This document shows positions 11,713 to 44,389 of a DNA stretch of 64,000 nt, one piece after another. The notes under the pieces were generated by a model. It did no database searches. It saw only the letters and a list, made by a program, of their open reading frames with translations, and had not been told where the DNA came from. Numbering within the stretch: position 1 is the first letter of the stretch; each line of letters starts with the position of its first letter. The stretch lies in NCBI RefSeq assembly GCF_037975245.1, contig NC_092572.1:5226001-5290000 (forward strand). Direction: 5' to 3'. Both the position numbers and the translations under genes were made by a program. This DNA comes from Apostichopus japonicus. Its lineage: Eukaryota > Echinodermata > Holothuroidea > Aspidochirotida > Stichopodidae.

Positions 11713-12043
11713 AACACCTGTTTAGGGTAGTAGCATCGCCGGTATAGGGTAGAAGCACCTCCTGTTTAGGGTAGTAGAACCTCTTGTTTAGGGTAGTAGC
11801 ACCACCTGTGTAGGGTAGTAGCACCTCCTGTTTAGGGTAGCAATGCCACCTGTGGTCCTTTTGACGTTCCATAATTAGCACCTTCCGTTTATGGTAGTAG
11901 CGCCACTAATTTACAGTAGCATGGCCGCCTGTTGTAGTAGCATAGTAGCATCGCCTATTTAGAGAAGTAGGGGCAGCTTTTACAGCAGCATCGTCTCTTA
12001 GGATTAGTAGCACCTTCTGTTTAAATTAGTAGCACCTCCTGCT
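11713..12043 (-). repeat. 22-bp minisatellite, inverted arm
   Basis: Units such as GTTTAGGGTAGTAGCACCTC are the reverse complement of the 9275-10676 array. They are regular to about 11852, then after an internal terminus-like stretch (ggtccttttgacgttccata, 11853-11873) become degenerate. A remnant continues at 12411-12475 beyond the inserted MITE. Confidence 0.85.
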
Positions 12044-12410
12044 CAGTGGCGGAGCTAGGGGTATTGGTCAGGGGGTCGAGAATGGTCTGTAGGGGCCCTT
12101 TCGACACTATCTAAGCGGAGCGCCACCACAGGTTGGCGCGGAGCGTACAGCAATTTTTATGAGTAAAGATACTCCCTAGATCGCCGGAAATAACCTTTTC
12201 CGGGCCTTGCTAATTTGCAGATAAACGGAGCATAAATAGGTGTCATCGCCAACAAAATGTAACAAATGTCAATAGGTAGATGAGAGAGTAATAAAAAAGT
12301 CAATAATCGCGAATAAGTAAAAAGTGGTAACAAACTGAAAAGTGCGCCAGCAGTCCATTTGAGTCCGTCAGGGGGCATCCGCCCCTGACTGTATGGACGC
12401 TCCGCCACTG
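12044..12410. mobile_element. hAT MITE inserted in the minisatellite
   Basis: Ends CAGTGGCGGAGC and GCTCCGCCACTG are perfect inverted repeats. CTCCTGCT is duplicated exactly on both sides (12036-12043 and 12411-12418). It is the same family as 17550-17936, lying in the opposite orientation, and contains the shared internal segment actatctaagcggagcgcca. At 367 bp it has no coding capacity. Confidence 0.9.
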
Positions 12411-12503
12411 CTCCTGCTTAGGGTAGTAGCACCTCGAGTTAAATGTAGTAGCACCTCCTATTTAGGGTAGCAGCGCCACCTCTAGACCTTTTGGCGTTCC
12501 ATA

Positions 12504-13784
12504 CTTATACCACTGGCAGCTTGACACGCGTGTTAAAAAATAACCCAAGAAGGTTTTCGCAAAATAATAGAGGGCGCTCTCCCAAAACAAAAGATGTAAA
12601 CAAACATAACTCTGGTTAAAAGGAAAAGAAAATGTTTAATGTTGCAACTACTGCGGGACTAGTGATGAGCAATTATTGGTGATTACTGTTCCTTTTTTCA
12701 CACTGCCAGGATATTAAAATAATCATTTATTGTATTGCAGTAGTAAAACCGATATACATGCTGCCGCCACCGAAATAATTATGAATTTAGACAACATCCG
12801 TCCTCTTCCAATCTAAGGAAACACGTAGTCCTGCCATAGGCTAGACAAGACTAACTTAGGCCTAGTTTAGGACCTTGGCATAGTCTCAGTAACGTTGCCC
12901 ATCAACTGTAATTCGAAAGTTAGGCTACGAGCACTTTTCCTACGTCTTAGTACTGATAAGGCCCATGTTTTGAAGTAACAGACAAAAGAAGATGGCCTAC
13001 AGTAGCCTAAGTTACGATCTATGTGATAGCGTAAGTAAATTCTTTATGACCTTCAGGCTTCAGTAAGTTATTTTGTCCTATCCATACTGAATCATAGACC
13101 ATGACACTTTGATAGCTTTGGAATGTTCAAATTCAATGGCCTAGACTCTGCATTGTGTAACAGTGGGCCTAGCAGAATGTAAACTACCTGTCCCTCCCCT
13201 GCCCACTTTAACAACAAGAGAAAAAACAGGAAAATTGATCAAAAAATTCTGGGCTAGGCCTAAGGGGTTGGGATTTGTTCACACATGAAAATAGCAGTGG
13301 ATCAGATCTGGATTGGATCCCCTACTCAAGATCATCATGGGGATCAGACCCAGTGTGTAAGATCACAAAGGTCATTGTGACTGCTCGGGAATTTGGTGGG
13401 AGGATGGAGGGTGGGCCATGGCGGAGTGGGTCAAGGGAACCCATAGATGACATGCAAAAGACGAAGTAGCCTTTACACCTAGATAGCCAACCAACATGTA
13501 GTGTAGCGTGTGGTTTAAGACATTAAGCTGTTTCCCGCATGCACATACTGAATGGCTGCTTAACATTGTACAGTAATTTACATGCCTTACTGGAAGATAG
13601 AAAAATATAGCACAGGTCGATGCAAACTCCAAAAATCATTTACTAAACTGTTAAAGCCTTGCTGCTCAACATAACCTCCATATATTTAGGTATTGTTTCT
13701 GAGGTTTCACATTGTACATATGAACTGAAACATCAATATAAAACTTAGTTCCGGTGCTTCAGTTTTATTTTTGTTCCATTTCAG
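12504..13784. other. Upstream region of DCAF8
   Basis: Probably promoter and first non-coding exon/intron of DCAF8, because a good acceptor (ttgttccatttcag) stands at 13784, 71 bp before the coding start. The upstream non-coding exon and transcription start were not located. Confidence 0.4.
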
Positions 13785-13855
13785 CTCGTAATTTGGCTCT
13801 GTGGACATTGTGGATATAGAAGTTACAGCAATCAAGAGATGACCTGAATCGCAAC
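13785..13855 (+). other. DCAF8 5' untranslated part of first coding exon
   Basis: Follows the acceptor AG at 13783-13784. An in-frame stop TAG at 13817-13819 precedes the ATG at 13856 without an intervening in-frame ATG, which fixes the start of the protein in this exon. Confidence 0.6.
13839..13847 (+). promoter_or_regulatory. Minimal two-codon uORF (ATG ACC TGA)
   Basis: A three-triplet upstream reading frame ends 8 nt before the DCAF8 ATG. It has G at -3. Being so close and so short it could permit reinitiation or impede initiation; this is inferred from position only. Confidence 0.5.
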
Positions 13856-34405
<20,550 letters not shown>

Positions 34406-35235
34406 TTCTAAAGGCACCACTCCACCATATCCCTGCCTCTATGGGAACGAGGGAGTGGACATCTCTGCCAATGGGCGTAAGAACCAGTGCAGTTACGAAA
34501 ACTTGATGCAATAAATAACAAAGGCAGGTAGAAACAATTGCTGCAAGTTATTTTGGTATTATAGCAAAAAAGAAGTTGAAGTATTGCGGTGGCCTGACCT
34601 ATCTATCTTCTTGCTGCTGCAGATCATGTACAGAGGAAAGCTTTATCAGGGTCTCAGATGAAAGAAAACCACATTGTTAATATTCAAGAGAAAAAGGAGA
34701 ATTTGAAAGAAAAAATTATTCATGATTATGATTGTTTTTGTTGTTGTTTCTTTTTTCCGAAATGTAGAAGTAGAATTTTTGAAAGATATGTCAGACAGAC
34801 GACTTTATTATGCCTAACAATTTGAAAACAAGTTTTGAGTATTAGAAATAAGCAGTTGAAGATCATAATAAAAAAAAAACAAAAAAAGAAAGAGTTTGAG
34901 AATACTGGAGGCATTTGTTGATGTGCAATTCTTACCGAAAGGTTCAGACGTCTTGGTTACGGTGGATAAAGATCTTTGGCCTCATGTGCTGTTTCTTAGA
35001 TGGTAGTTCAATCTTCATATCACTCTTATGTCAACATTGGTTTTTACTGTAAACAGGATAAACAAGATGTTTTTTTTTCTTTTTCTTAAATCACTTTTGT
35101 TTTGTGAAAGTTTATGAGATTTCTACTTGGAAAACATCTTACATGCTGGTTTTATTGCTCTGCTCAACTTACAAGAAAAAATGGAACACATTTAACCTTT
35201 TGTGTGTGTTAATAAACCATGAGCTTTAAAGATGT
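34406..35235 (+). other. DCAF8 3' untranslated region
   Basis: Extends from the stop codon to the best polyadenylation signal at 35211-35216. An earlier AATAAA at 34510-34515 could give a very short 3' UTR. The end point is an estimate. Confidence 0.6.
35211..35216 (+). terminator. Polyadenylation signal AATAAA
   Basis: Preceded by a TG-rich run (ttttgtgtgtgtt) and about 800 bp after the DCAF8 stop; the most canonical of several AATAAA hexamers downstream of the gene. Confidence 0.55.
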
Positions 35236-35859
35236 TTATATCTTTATCATGGTAATGTCCATTATTTTCAGACAAAACATGCTTTTAGTCAGGTTGTTGA
35301 TTTTTTAATGTTGTCAGCTGTTTATAATACTTGGCCTTTATAGTTTTTTGACCTTGTCATAGGGGAAGCTCCCTTGTGAAGGATTTGCATATAAATATGA
35401 TACATTTTTCACATGTTCACACCACTGGGGTGGGGGGGGGTGGGGGAACATTTTTAATGACTCATCACTACAAAACCTAATGAAGATATCAAAACAGTGG
35501 GATTACACTCGCATGAAATGTGTACGTTTTAAAGAGATAGTTGGTTGCGTTTGGGTTTGATGATTTGCAATGAATTCTTTCACATTTATAGTCCCAGGTC
35601 ATTGACATGTACTGTACTGTATGTGCTATGCCATACAATGCATTCTACAGTAGATGTCTCATAACAAGACTGCCATCTTCACATGAGAGAGGAGCAAATA
35701 TGATATCATAGGTTCTCATCAGTTGATATCATCTGGGATATATTTTGGGGGATATTTGCATTTGTGTTACCACACCATATTGGCACTGAAGGTATGCTAC
35801 AGACTACTTAGAAGTCGTTTCTATGACAAGACTACCTACTGCATATATGTAGGGAGCTA
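35236..35859. other. No gene seen
   Basis: Intergenic; a G-rich tract lies at about 35426-35447. Confidence 0.4.
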
Positions 35860-36395
35860 ATGCTCAATGCATACCCATCTGTTGCTATGTATGAGGTAGC
35901 CTGTGATAGGTGTCTCATTCTAGCACAGCTCATTCCCGCAAGAGGTGACAGCAGGGAATATGCTTTAAATGTACTGTACATGTACTGTATAACCGTTAGG
36001 TGCAATGCATGGGATAGCCTTTTAAAGGTATTTCGTTCTCCTAGCACAGCTCATTCCTGCAAGAGGTGACAGCAGGGAATATGCTTTAAATGTACTGTAC
36101 ATGTACTGTATAACCGTTAGGTGCAATGCATGGGATAGCCTTTTAAAGGTATTTCGTTCTCCTAGCACAGCTCATTCCTGCAAGAGGTGACAGCAGGGAA
36201 TATGCTTTACATGTACTGTACATGTACTGTATAACCGTTAGGTGCAATGCATGGGATAGCCTTTTAAAGGTATTTCGTTCTCCTAGCACAGCTCATTCCT
36301 GCAAGAGGTGGCAGCAGGGAATATGCTGAACACCTACCCATCTGTTGCTATGTATGGGATAGCCTTTGATAGGTATCACATTCTCCTAGCATAAC
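35860..36395 (+). repeat. 121-bp tandem repeat, about 4.4 copies
   Basis: TAGCACAGCTCATTCC starts at 35921, 36042, 36163 and 36284, an exact 121-bp period. The inner copies are almost identical; the outer flanks (cccatctgttgctatgtatg) are the less similar ends. Confidence 0.95.
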
Positions 36396-38481
36396 TCATC
36401 ATAGAAGTATGTGTATAAAAATACAATAGTCTGGCCTATAAATAGCTTAAAAGGACTATATTTTTTGGCTTGTGCATAGAATAGAACAGCTGCTGCTTAT
36501 GCAGAATTATCAGTGAATCAGGCACAGTGTCAAAAGTTTATGGGTGAGGGGGCTGATTCAAACATTGCCATATCACACAATTGGCACTGTTGTCTGTTTG
36601 CCTGCTTGGCTGCTTGCTTGTCATTAATTCATCCTTGCTGCAGCATTTCTTATTGATGCAACACCTTTTTCTATATTCACCTCCAAAATTATAAATTGAT
36701 CCCTATAGTCACAAACCTTCAGCCAAAAAACATTTGTCAAGTCACTCCCTCAAATTAAAATGTTTGTTCCCTTTCTTTTGTGTGTGCAAGAGTTAATAAG
36801 TATAATTCCATGAAAAACATGTTTTTTAAGCATTTGGACAAAGAAATGAAAATAGAAGATAACTTGTGTGCTATGAATATAATTCTTGAGTTGGCTGAAG
36901 AAAGTGGATAGAAAATTGACGGAAATATCTGAAATTATCTCGACAGCTAGAATATGGCGAGGTTCCCTAAGCGTGACCATTTGTAATCGGCAAACTCCCA
37001 CTTAATATATGCTACGTCATAAATGACTTGATAGCTTCAGCTCTTCAGTTGTCTTCTTTTTCAATTTTTTTTTCTCAAAAGTTTTGGATCACAAAAAAAG
37101 CTTTTTATGCATAATGGTGAATGAAAATGGTCATTTGGATGTTACAAAGTTATTTCTGGACTTACTGATTCATGTAAATGATGGAAAATCAGTGTATTCT
37201 AGAAATCAAAGAAATATGTTGAGAATATATGAAATAATTGGGTGATATGATGTCAAACTGTGACAAGAAAATGGTTCTCTAGCTAATACTTGCCAAATAC
37301 TGTTCTTATGTTATAGTAACGTTGAAAAACCTCAAAGCAGGGTATGTGCACATATAGCGAAGTCAATGAAATTTCACTGGATTTTAAAATGTTGATGATG
37401 CATGGGTGGAATGTTTTCCTTCTTCTGTTATATATACAAGTATGTACGACATTGTAGCATTGGTGTTGTGGTACTTCTGTTTATATTAAAAAATAGTTAT
37501 GTTTTAAGTTAATTATCATGAAACCTGTGCCATATTATTAGATTGTTATGTGCAACTTGTAGTAAGAAAGGAAATTGAGAAAGACAGAGATAAAACAAAC
37601 AAACAAAAAACAAACAAAACACAAAAAAACAAACAAATTGGAGATGTTGTTGTTTCAAATTGGGTTCGTTGAACACATTGGGCTGAGGACTCATTGTCAA
37701 TCTGCAGTGTGTATTTCGTGACACCCATTCATGTATTTTACAGTTTCACAAGATCATGCAGCACCATGGCTGGATTGTAAAACTACCCTGGAAAACAGAT
37801 TGGGGTGTCATTCTTAACTTGAAATACAATTATCGAGGATAAATATGTCGGACACAAATCATCAATCAGAAGTAGATATCACGATTTTAAGTGATAAAAA
37901 ATAAAATGGCTTGGAGTGGCTTAGGTAATCAAGTTTTCACCGATAATGTGATCAATTTATTTAACACTGCTTGTTAACAGTTTTGTTGTTGTCATATCTT
38001 GAAAAGAAAATACATATCAAGCAAGACCTAAATTGGTAAGCTTGTTCGTTTGGTGTTGAAAGAGCTGTTTCAGATCTTTAGAATGCTTGAAACAGCTGGA
38101 AAGGAAACACGTCCAGCAATTGTTAACTCTAGATCTGTGCTTTACTACCGTGTATCACATGTACAGCACTTGAAGACATAGTTTATGTTCGTATGAAAGG
38201 ATTGTGTGTTACTGACAGTAACTTAAAAAATGATGATAAATGATTATATTATTAAGTTAATGTTAACATTTTATGTTTGCTTAAAAAGCCAAACTTTGTT
38301 TTTTGTATAAATTACTTGAATTATGGTGTGATCTCTGGGTTAAATGTTTGCAAGTTCCTGTGGCTTTTAACTGGCACCACCTGCAAAGAAATGACTGGTA
38401 TCGCCCCAACTAAATGGTTTGATACCTGGATGTATAGGGGATGGTACAGAAGATAATACATGGTTGCTTTAAATAACATAG
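36396..38481. other. No gene seen
   Basis: AT-rich intergenic sequence; a CAAA/ACAAAC-rich stretch lies at 37590-37640. No supported exon on either strand. Confidence 0.4.
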
Positions 38482-39426
38482 TGTGTCCCACACATTTGAC
38501 GTTATGTGCTATGTGCATGTTATCACTATCATCTAGCATCTCACACGTACGATGTTATGCGCCATGTGCATGTTATATCACTACCAACTAGTATCCCACA
38601 TGTACAATGTTATGTGCTATGTGCACGTCATCACTATCACCTAGTATCCCACATGTACGGTGTTATGTGATATGTGCACGTTAGTTATATCACATAGTAT
38701 CCCACACGTACGATGTTATGTGCTATGTGCACGTTATCACTATCAACTAGAAATGCACACATTCTATGTTATGTGTTATGTGCATGTTATCACTATCACC
38801 TAGTATCCCACACGTACAATGTAATGTGCTGTGTGCACGTTATCACTATCACCTAGTATCCCACATGTACAATGTTATGTGCTATGTGCACGTTATCACT
38901 ATCACCTAGTATCCCACACGTACGATGTTATGTGCTATGTGCACGTTAGTTATATCACATAGTATCCCACACGTACGATGTTATGTGCTATGTGCACGTT
39001 ATCACTATCAACTAGAAACGCACACATTCTATGTTATGTGTTATGTGCATGTTATCACTATCACCTAGTATCCCACACGTACAATTTAATGTGATGTGTG
39101 CATGTTATCACTATCACCTAGTATCCCACACGTACGATGTTATGTGTTATGTGCATGTTATCACTATCAACTAGAAACACACACGTACTATGTTATGTGT
39201 TATGTGCTTGTTATCACTATCTCCTAGTATCCCACACGTACAATGTAATGTGATGTGTGCACGTTATCACTATCAACTAGAAACACACACGTACTATGTT
39301 ATGTGTTATGTGCATGTTATCACTATCACCTAGTATCCCACACGTACGATGTTATGTGCTATGTGCATGTTATCACTATCACCTAGAATCGCACACGTAC
39401 TATGTTATGTGTTATGTGCATGTTAA
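38482..39426 (+). repeat. 53-bp satellite-like array, about 18 copies
   Basis: Units contain GTTATGTGCTATGTGCACGT then tatcactatcacctagtatc and cacacgtac. Two variants (one with ttagttatatcacatag, one with gaaacgcacacattc) recur in a fixed order, so there is higher-order structure. Confidence 0.95.
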
Positions 39427-41388
39427 GAGTTTGTTGTCACAAACTGTTCGTAGCCCCCTCACCCCAGTATATGTCACATAGTATGGAAACGGTTGTTTAA
39501 CGGCAACAGTAGCAACTACGTAACCCAACACCATCTTTGAGTATGATATAGCAGCCTGCACAAATATCCCAGAGCCTTCCGTTACTCTCATAAGGCTATA
39601 CAAGGCCTCATGAAAAGATATGATGACATTAACAATAAAGAACACTGTTTTGTAGAAAAAGGCGACTTCTCCACGAAAGCACGTTTTCAAAAAGGAATAC
39701 TTTAATTAATTCATTAATTGATTATTTTTTTCAATCCAACTCAAGTTAATACAATCGACAATGTCGCCTTGATGTTTCTTATATTGCAAATTATTTACGT
39801 CAAAATTCCATCTGTTTTCATGATTAAAGAGGGAACCTGAGGAGGGTCATAATTGTAAACCTAGATCGTTGGTAGCGATTCTTTTACGCCGGATTGAAAT
39901 GTCAATAATAAACACCCTCCCTCCTTGTTTTTATAAACCTAACACAAAATTAGCCCAACATTGTATGTATAGACCAATGCGTTTAACTCAGCATGCACCA
40001 TTTTCAAGTCTAAATGTTTTGATTTTGGTTCTGGGGTCGGAAGTGAGTTGCAACGATCCCTGCAGGATCATATTCTCTGCCCTGCTTTTCAATGTCATGG
40101 ATCCGATGTGTCCATCCACCGATCGCATTCAGATATAGATTTATCATGTAGAACAGTTTCCTAGTTTGTTTCGGAGATAAAAAGTTATTGTTTATTAATT
40201 GTTATTGTTCATAGCTTAGGGAATGTAGTGTTCTGAATACCACGCAGAGCATATCATAATTAAAAAACTTTGTCCGGCAATGTTAAATTTATAAATGATC
40301 ATATCAGAGGTTTCATTAATTTTCATTCATATATCATGTTTGTGATTTCGCAGCTCAGTGTATATAGATTTTGTTCAAATGTTTACATATCAAGCTTATC
40401 TTTTTGCCATATTGCGGTTACTACTTGGTGTGGTGAGCGCAAAACCAAACACCAACTTCGATTGTTTTCCGTTCATTTTCAGAGACTCATGATAAAAAGT
40501 CACTTTCTTTTGTGTGTATAATGTATACTTAATGCCGGAAATATACCTGATTTTACACACTATGTGATTACTTCAATTCAGGACATAAATTGTTCTTTGT
40601 GACCACTAATATCTTAGTTTGTTATTTCTCTGTAATTTCTTTCTTTCTTGAAAGTACCTCTTACATTTTGGTGAGTAACAACTTTAATTTGACTGGCTTT
40701 AAACCATTACTATAGCATATTAAAAGGAAGGTTATATCATTCATAACTTAACTGAAAATATGTCTGGAAAAATTAACTATCAATGAAACAAGAAGACAAT
40801 ACTGATGTTCTTCACTATATCGAAGGTTCAATTTTTTTATTAATATGATAGATTGAAATTGATCAATCGAGAACCAATCGATACCGGGAATATAGGTGGG
40901 CTCTTAAACATTCAGTTACGGTCTGCAAGTGTGTTTTTATTTAAAACCAGGAAAATAAAATAAAGATTAGAGACAGAAAAGAAACGAGAACAAAAGCAAA
41001 CCTTTGCCAACTTGCTTAAGTAAAATATGCAAATGCGTTTCCCAGCCAATGTAATTAATTATATTATCATTAAGGATTAAATAAAAGTGCAAAAGGACGC
41101 ATGCCCAGTGATATAGTTGTCCCTATGGACCAATCTGGTTCTTCACTCCTTTGGTTTTCATATAAGTTCATTTGTATTATATTGATGTTGACAGTGTAAA
41201 TTTATTTTGTATTTGACCTATTTACATAGTCAATTAAGTGAAGTGATGTCTTTTCTCTCATCATTGTATATTTGTTGTAATAATTCGAACCAAGACGAAG
41301 TTTGTTTTAGTTTCTTAAACCAGTTGGTATTTTGTTATAATGGCACCCTAGTTATGGAACGCGGACATCGTACCGTTACTTGTGACAA
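39427..41388. other. No gene seen
   Basis: No recognisable exon, RNA or tandem repeat; open frames are short and unconserved in appearance. Confidence 0.4.
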
Positions 41389-41614
41389 CGATTATGTATG
41401 CATGTATTTAAGATCCTCCTGCAAGCAGGAACTCGCGAAGAAGCCATCATTGGCTTATCAACGCCGCAAGCTGACCGAAGTCAGTCTCTTAGATTCATAT
41501 TTAATGTCCATGATTATGAATTGTCAATTGTCAACAAATCTGTAACTGGACGACATACGTTAATCTTGGAGTGACTCGAACTCGGGACCTTATTACTGAA
41601 AAGCACCGGTTTAA
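41389..41614 (-). repeat. tRNA-derived SINE, copy 2
   Basis: Body matches copies 1, 3 and 4 (aagatcctcctgcaagcagg through the B-box complement gagtgactcgaactcggga). The A-box part of the head is deleted or altered after accggttt. The plus-strand frame 41207-41545 overlaps it and is not a gene. Confidence 0.8.
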
Positions 41615-42699
41615 GAAGGATTAAGAAGGATCAGTTAAATAGAAAATTGATTTTCAGAATGGCAGGACATGAACAATTTCTGGAATATCAACCGTCAAAA
41701 AAAGTATTTAACAAAAATAAAGGTTAACTTTATGTGAGTTATGGAAGGTACGTATGTCTGGAGGCAAGAAGTAATCTAAGCAAATAAATAAAATATAATC
41801 GAAGATTAATACATTGGATAGGGCATAATCGACAGACTAGTTTCTTTTATAGGCAGCTTACATGTAAGAGTGTTGAAACTTGCCAACTGATGCGTGACTA
41901 ATATGTCATCAAGCCTGTTGAAGACGTAGAGAGAAAAAAGTTGTTAACAGCTGTAATCATTTTAACCATATTGATTGATTGATATCAGTCTAAACTATCG
42001 ATCAAATTGTTATTTCGTAGACATAACGGGAGTGATAGGGGTAGACTGATTAAACTATGTGAAACGCCAGGGGGTTTAAAGCTCTCTTTAAGACTATAGG
42101 TTATCAAACAGCCGTATCAATTTAACGAAGAAAAGAAAATCATTATTTGTAAATTCATTGATTGAGGTTTGACGATGTTTGTTCGTTCTAATCGCCCCCC
42201 TAAAAAAAAACAACTTCTAAATATAATTGTATGATTGGAGTTTGAAGTTATTGCATTGAAAAAATCTCACATATGTAAGATTTATTTAAATAAGGTATAG
42301 GCCATATAGGATTCCTCGGGTTTGCGAACCTGGAAAGTATAATCCATATATGTTACAGAATACACGGTCTGGTTTAAATGGGATCGTCTGTACTTCTCTG
42401 GTGACAAAAATATGGCAAAATATATGAAAAGATGAGCAATTTCAGTCAAAACGTGACATGTCGTGTATGTTATTATGCTCTCATGGTTTTTGTTTGCAAC
42501 TAAAAATTCAAATATGCTTGTTTTTCCTGCTTATAGGGTAAATTGATATTTCACACAAGAAAGATCATCGGTACCGTATGCAATTCTTTATTATTGTTTG
42601 TTATGTTAAATATTGCTAATTGCAGAGAAACCGGTTTATACTTATTTATATACTCAGTTTATATACTTATCTGCTCATCGATATCTGGCTCACGTCTAG
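41615..42699. other. No gene seen
   Basis: AT-rich; no exon or defined repeat found. Confidence 0.4.
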
Positions 42700-42726
42700 C
42701 ATTTTTAAGATGTGTAAAAGTAAGTT

Positions 42727-42767
42727 GGCCTGACGCCTCGATCCCAGCAGGATCTTCTTCAAAGGCT
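42727..42767 (-). ncRNA. Hammerhead-ribozyme-like motif 3
   Basis: At the 3' end of the element in its sense strand. Stem II and GGCC arms are kept, but the conserved GAAA core reads GAGG, so this copy should be inactive. Confidence 0.45.
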
Positions 42768-43114
42768 AAATGACACTTCACAGTATTAGAAGGGACAAAA
42801 ACACGCACAGAATACAGACAGGTTATTGAGCATAGTGATTACAAAGAGATAGATGTACGAAGATAAGGTGACAAGGGATGGAGAAAAAAGAGACTAACCA
42901 ACAGGGGAAAGGAGAGGTAGGAGATAAACAGTGGAGGGACAAAGAGAGGATTAAGGGAAGGGGGTAAGGAATAAACTGGAGAAGGATAAAGACAGAAATG
43001 CGTGGAGAAAAAAGGGTGGAAGAGAGCTATGAGAAGAGGATTGATGGGGGGGGGGGACAAGGGGAGAAGGGGGACATAAGAAAAGTTAGTAATGTCTTTC
43101 CTGAAAGTTGAGCC

Positions 43115-44155
43115 CATGAATGGTGCGAAGGCGTTGCATCCACAGCCTCTCTCTGCTGATTCTTACTAGGTCAGGACGGCTACTTAAATGGTATGGTTGG
43201 GAAGGGTAAAGTGTTCTCCAACTGGAGTCTCATTCTTCATGGTGTTGACTGTGGATCTGCGACCATAGAATCGCTTCTTGAGGGTGGTTTTGGTTTCGCC
43301 AACATACTGGATGCCGCAAACTCGACAAGGTATCAAAGATATGACATTAGTGGTTGTGCAAGTAAGGTGACCCTTAGTCTTGTGTGTGAGTTGCATGATG
43401 TGGCTGGTGATGGAGTTGGATTCAACAAGGCGGTGGCTAAAGATGATGCATCTCGAAGTACGATCACATTTGAGTGTACCATACTGAATGGGTGTAGGGT
43501 TAGAAGTTAGAGGTGGAACATCAGCACGCACAAGAAGGTCTCGTAGGTTGCGGGGTCGTCTGTAGGCGATGATGGGTTTTTCAGGGACGGATCGTCGGAG
43601 TCTATCTGAAGTGAGGAGAATGTTGTGGTTGTTAGAGGTGATTTGCTGAAGAGGAGGAAGATTTGGGTGTGAAGTAACAACAGGGGGAGCTTGTCGCAAT
43701 CTCGTCCCTTTTTGTTTTACACTGCCAAAATAGATGATCTGGAAAGGGAGCGGACTCTCTGAATGGCTTCACGCATCCTCCTGGCACTTTGGCCCCTGGG
43801 AGTAAGGTGTTTTTCCAAAGCGTCTGTGTGGCGAATGAAAGAGGAACTGTTAGAGCATATGTGAAGAAGATGAAGTGCTTGACTGAAGGCAATTCCAGAC
43901 TTGCAGTGACGGGCATGGCAGCTTGAAGAATGGAGGTACTGGTGTGTGTCTGTGGGCTTGGTGTATAAGTCTGTAGTGAGAGAACCGTGTTCCTTGCGAA
44001 CAGTTACATCGAAGAGTTAACCTGTTGGTGAGATGTGAATTTGATGGTGCTGTACTGAGCATGCGTTCTTCGAGCCTAGACATAAACAGGCAAGCAAAGA
44101 AAGTAGCCATCCTGGTACCCATGGCAGACCCGTGTCATTGAAGGTAATGCTTGTC
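43115..44155 (-). pseudogene. Penelope-like RT and GIY-YIG polyprotein remnant
   Basis: Going down the minus strand: 44122-44040 encodes MGTRMATFFACLFMSRLEER, the MGT-MA...LFM..LE block of Penelope-like RT. A different frame (43916-43740) gives the following thumb-like region. 43699-43187 then gives a linker (PRNLRDLLVRADVPP) and CRVCGIQYVGETKTTLKKRF with TPVGEHF, the GIY-YIG type endonuclease of these elements. A stop follows at 43184-43186, and the family's C-terminal SRERLWMQRLRTI stretch continues in another frame near 43165-43120. At least two frameshifts and a stop are visible. Confidence 0.8.
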
Positions 44156-44261
44156 TATGAACGTGATTTTGTGTTTTGGGAAAACCTGTTGCATGAGAAC
44201 TAGTTTCAGAGATGGACAAGGGTGGACCATCTTAGACAGGGCTGCACACGTGGCTGCGATA

Positions 44262-44301
44262 CCTTCAGAAGAAGATCCTGCTAGGATCGAAACGTCAGGC
44301 C
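44262..44301 (+). ncRNA. Hammerhead-ribozyme-like motif 4
   Basis: At the other, inverted end. GAAGAAGATCC-TGCTA-GGATC-GAAACGTC is intact; the upstream core is CAGAAGA, with A where the consensus has U4. Confidence 0.45.
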
Positions 44302-44389
44302 AACTTACTTTTACACATTCTCCTACACAGGCTCTCTAGTGGATAAGCAGTTTGCTAACAGTTTTATTTTATTTTCATTTTTAAGATAT

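Larger units (their letters stand above)
9252..12501. mobile_element. Composite inverted element built on 22-bp minisatellites
   Basis: The left boundary TATGGAACGCCAAAAGG followed by (gt)ggcgctactac is mirrored at the right boundary by the reverse complement (ccttttggcgttccata, about 12487-12503), with similarity over about 50 bp. The same 22-bp unit forms a long forward array at the left and shorter, reversed arrays at the right. TA borders both ends, which could be a target duplication. A third copy of the terminus lies inside at about 11853-11873. Between the arrays (10680-11700) is sequence without a recognised gene. The class of element is unknown. Confidence 0.55.
42712..44375 (-). mobile_element. 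Penelope-like retroelement, 5'-truncated and eroded
   Basis: Bounded by a 12-bp target duplication CATTTTTAAGAT (42700-42711 and 44376-44387). Coding sense is the minus strand: RT remnant, linker, GIY-YIG endonuclease, pyrimidine-rich 3' region, terminus. The two ends are inverted copies of the same terminal sequence (tgtgtaaaagtaagttggcc at 42712, ggccaacttacttttacaca at 44299), a known arrangement in this class. It has stop codons and frameshifts, so it is not autonomous. Confidence 0.85.

Noticed and set aside
9275-12475. CRISPR-like array
   Set aside because: Repeats are contiguous and of variable sequence without spacers, in an animal genome.
41207-41545. 112-residue plus-strand frame
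   Set aside because: It runs into a SINE in antisense and lacks any domain or splice context.
43193-43510. 105-residue plus-strand frame
   Set aside because: Antisense of the GIY-YIG remnant of the Penelope-like element.
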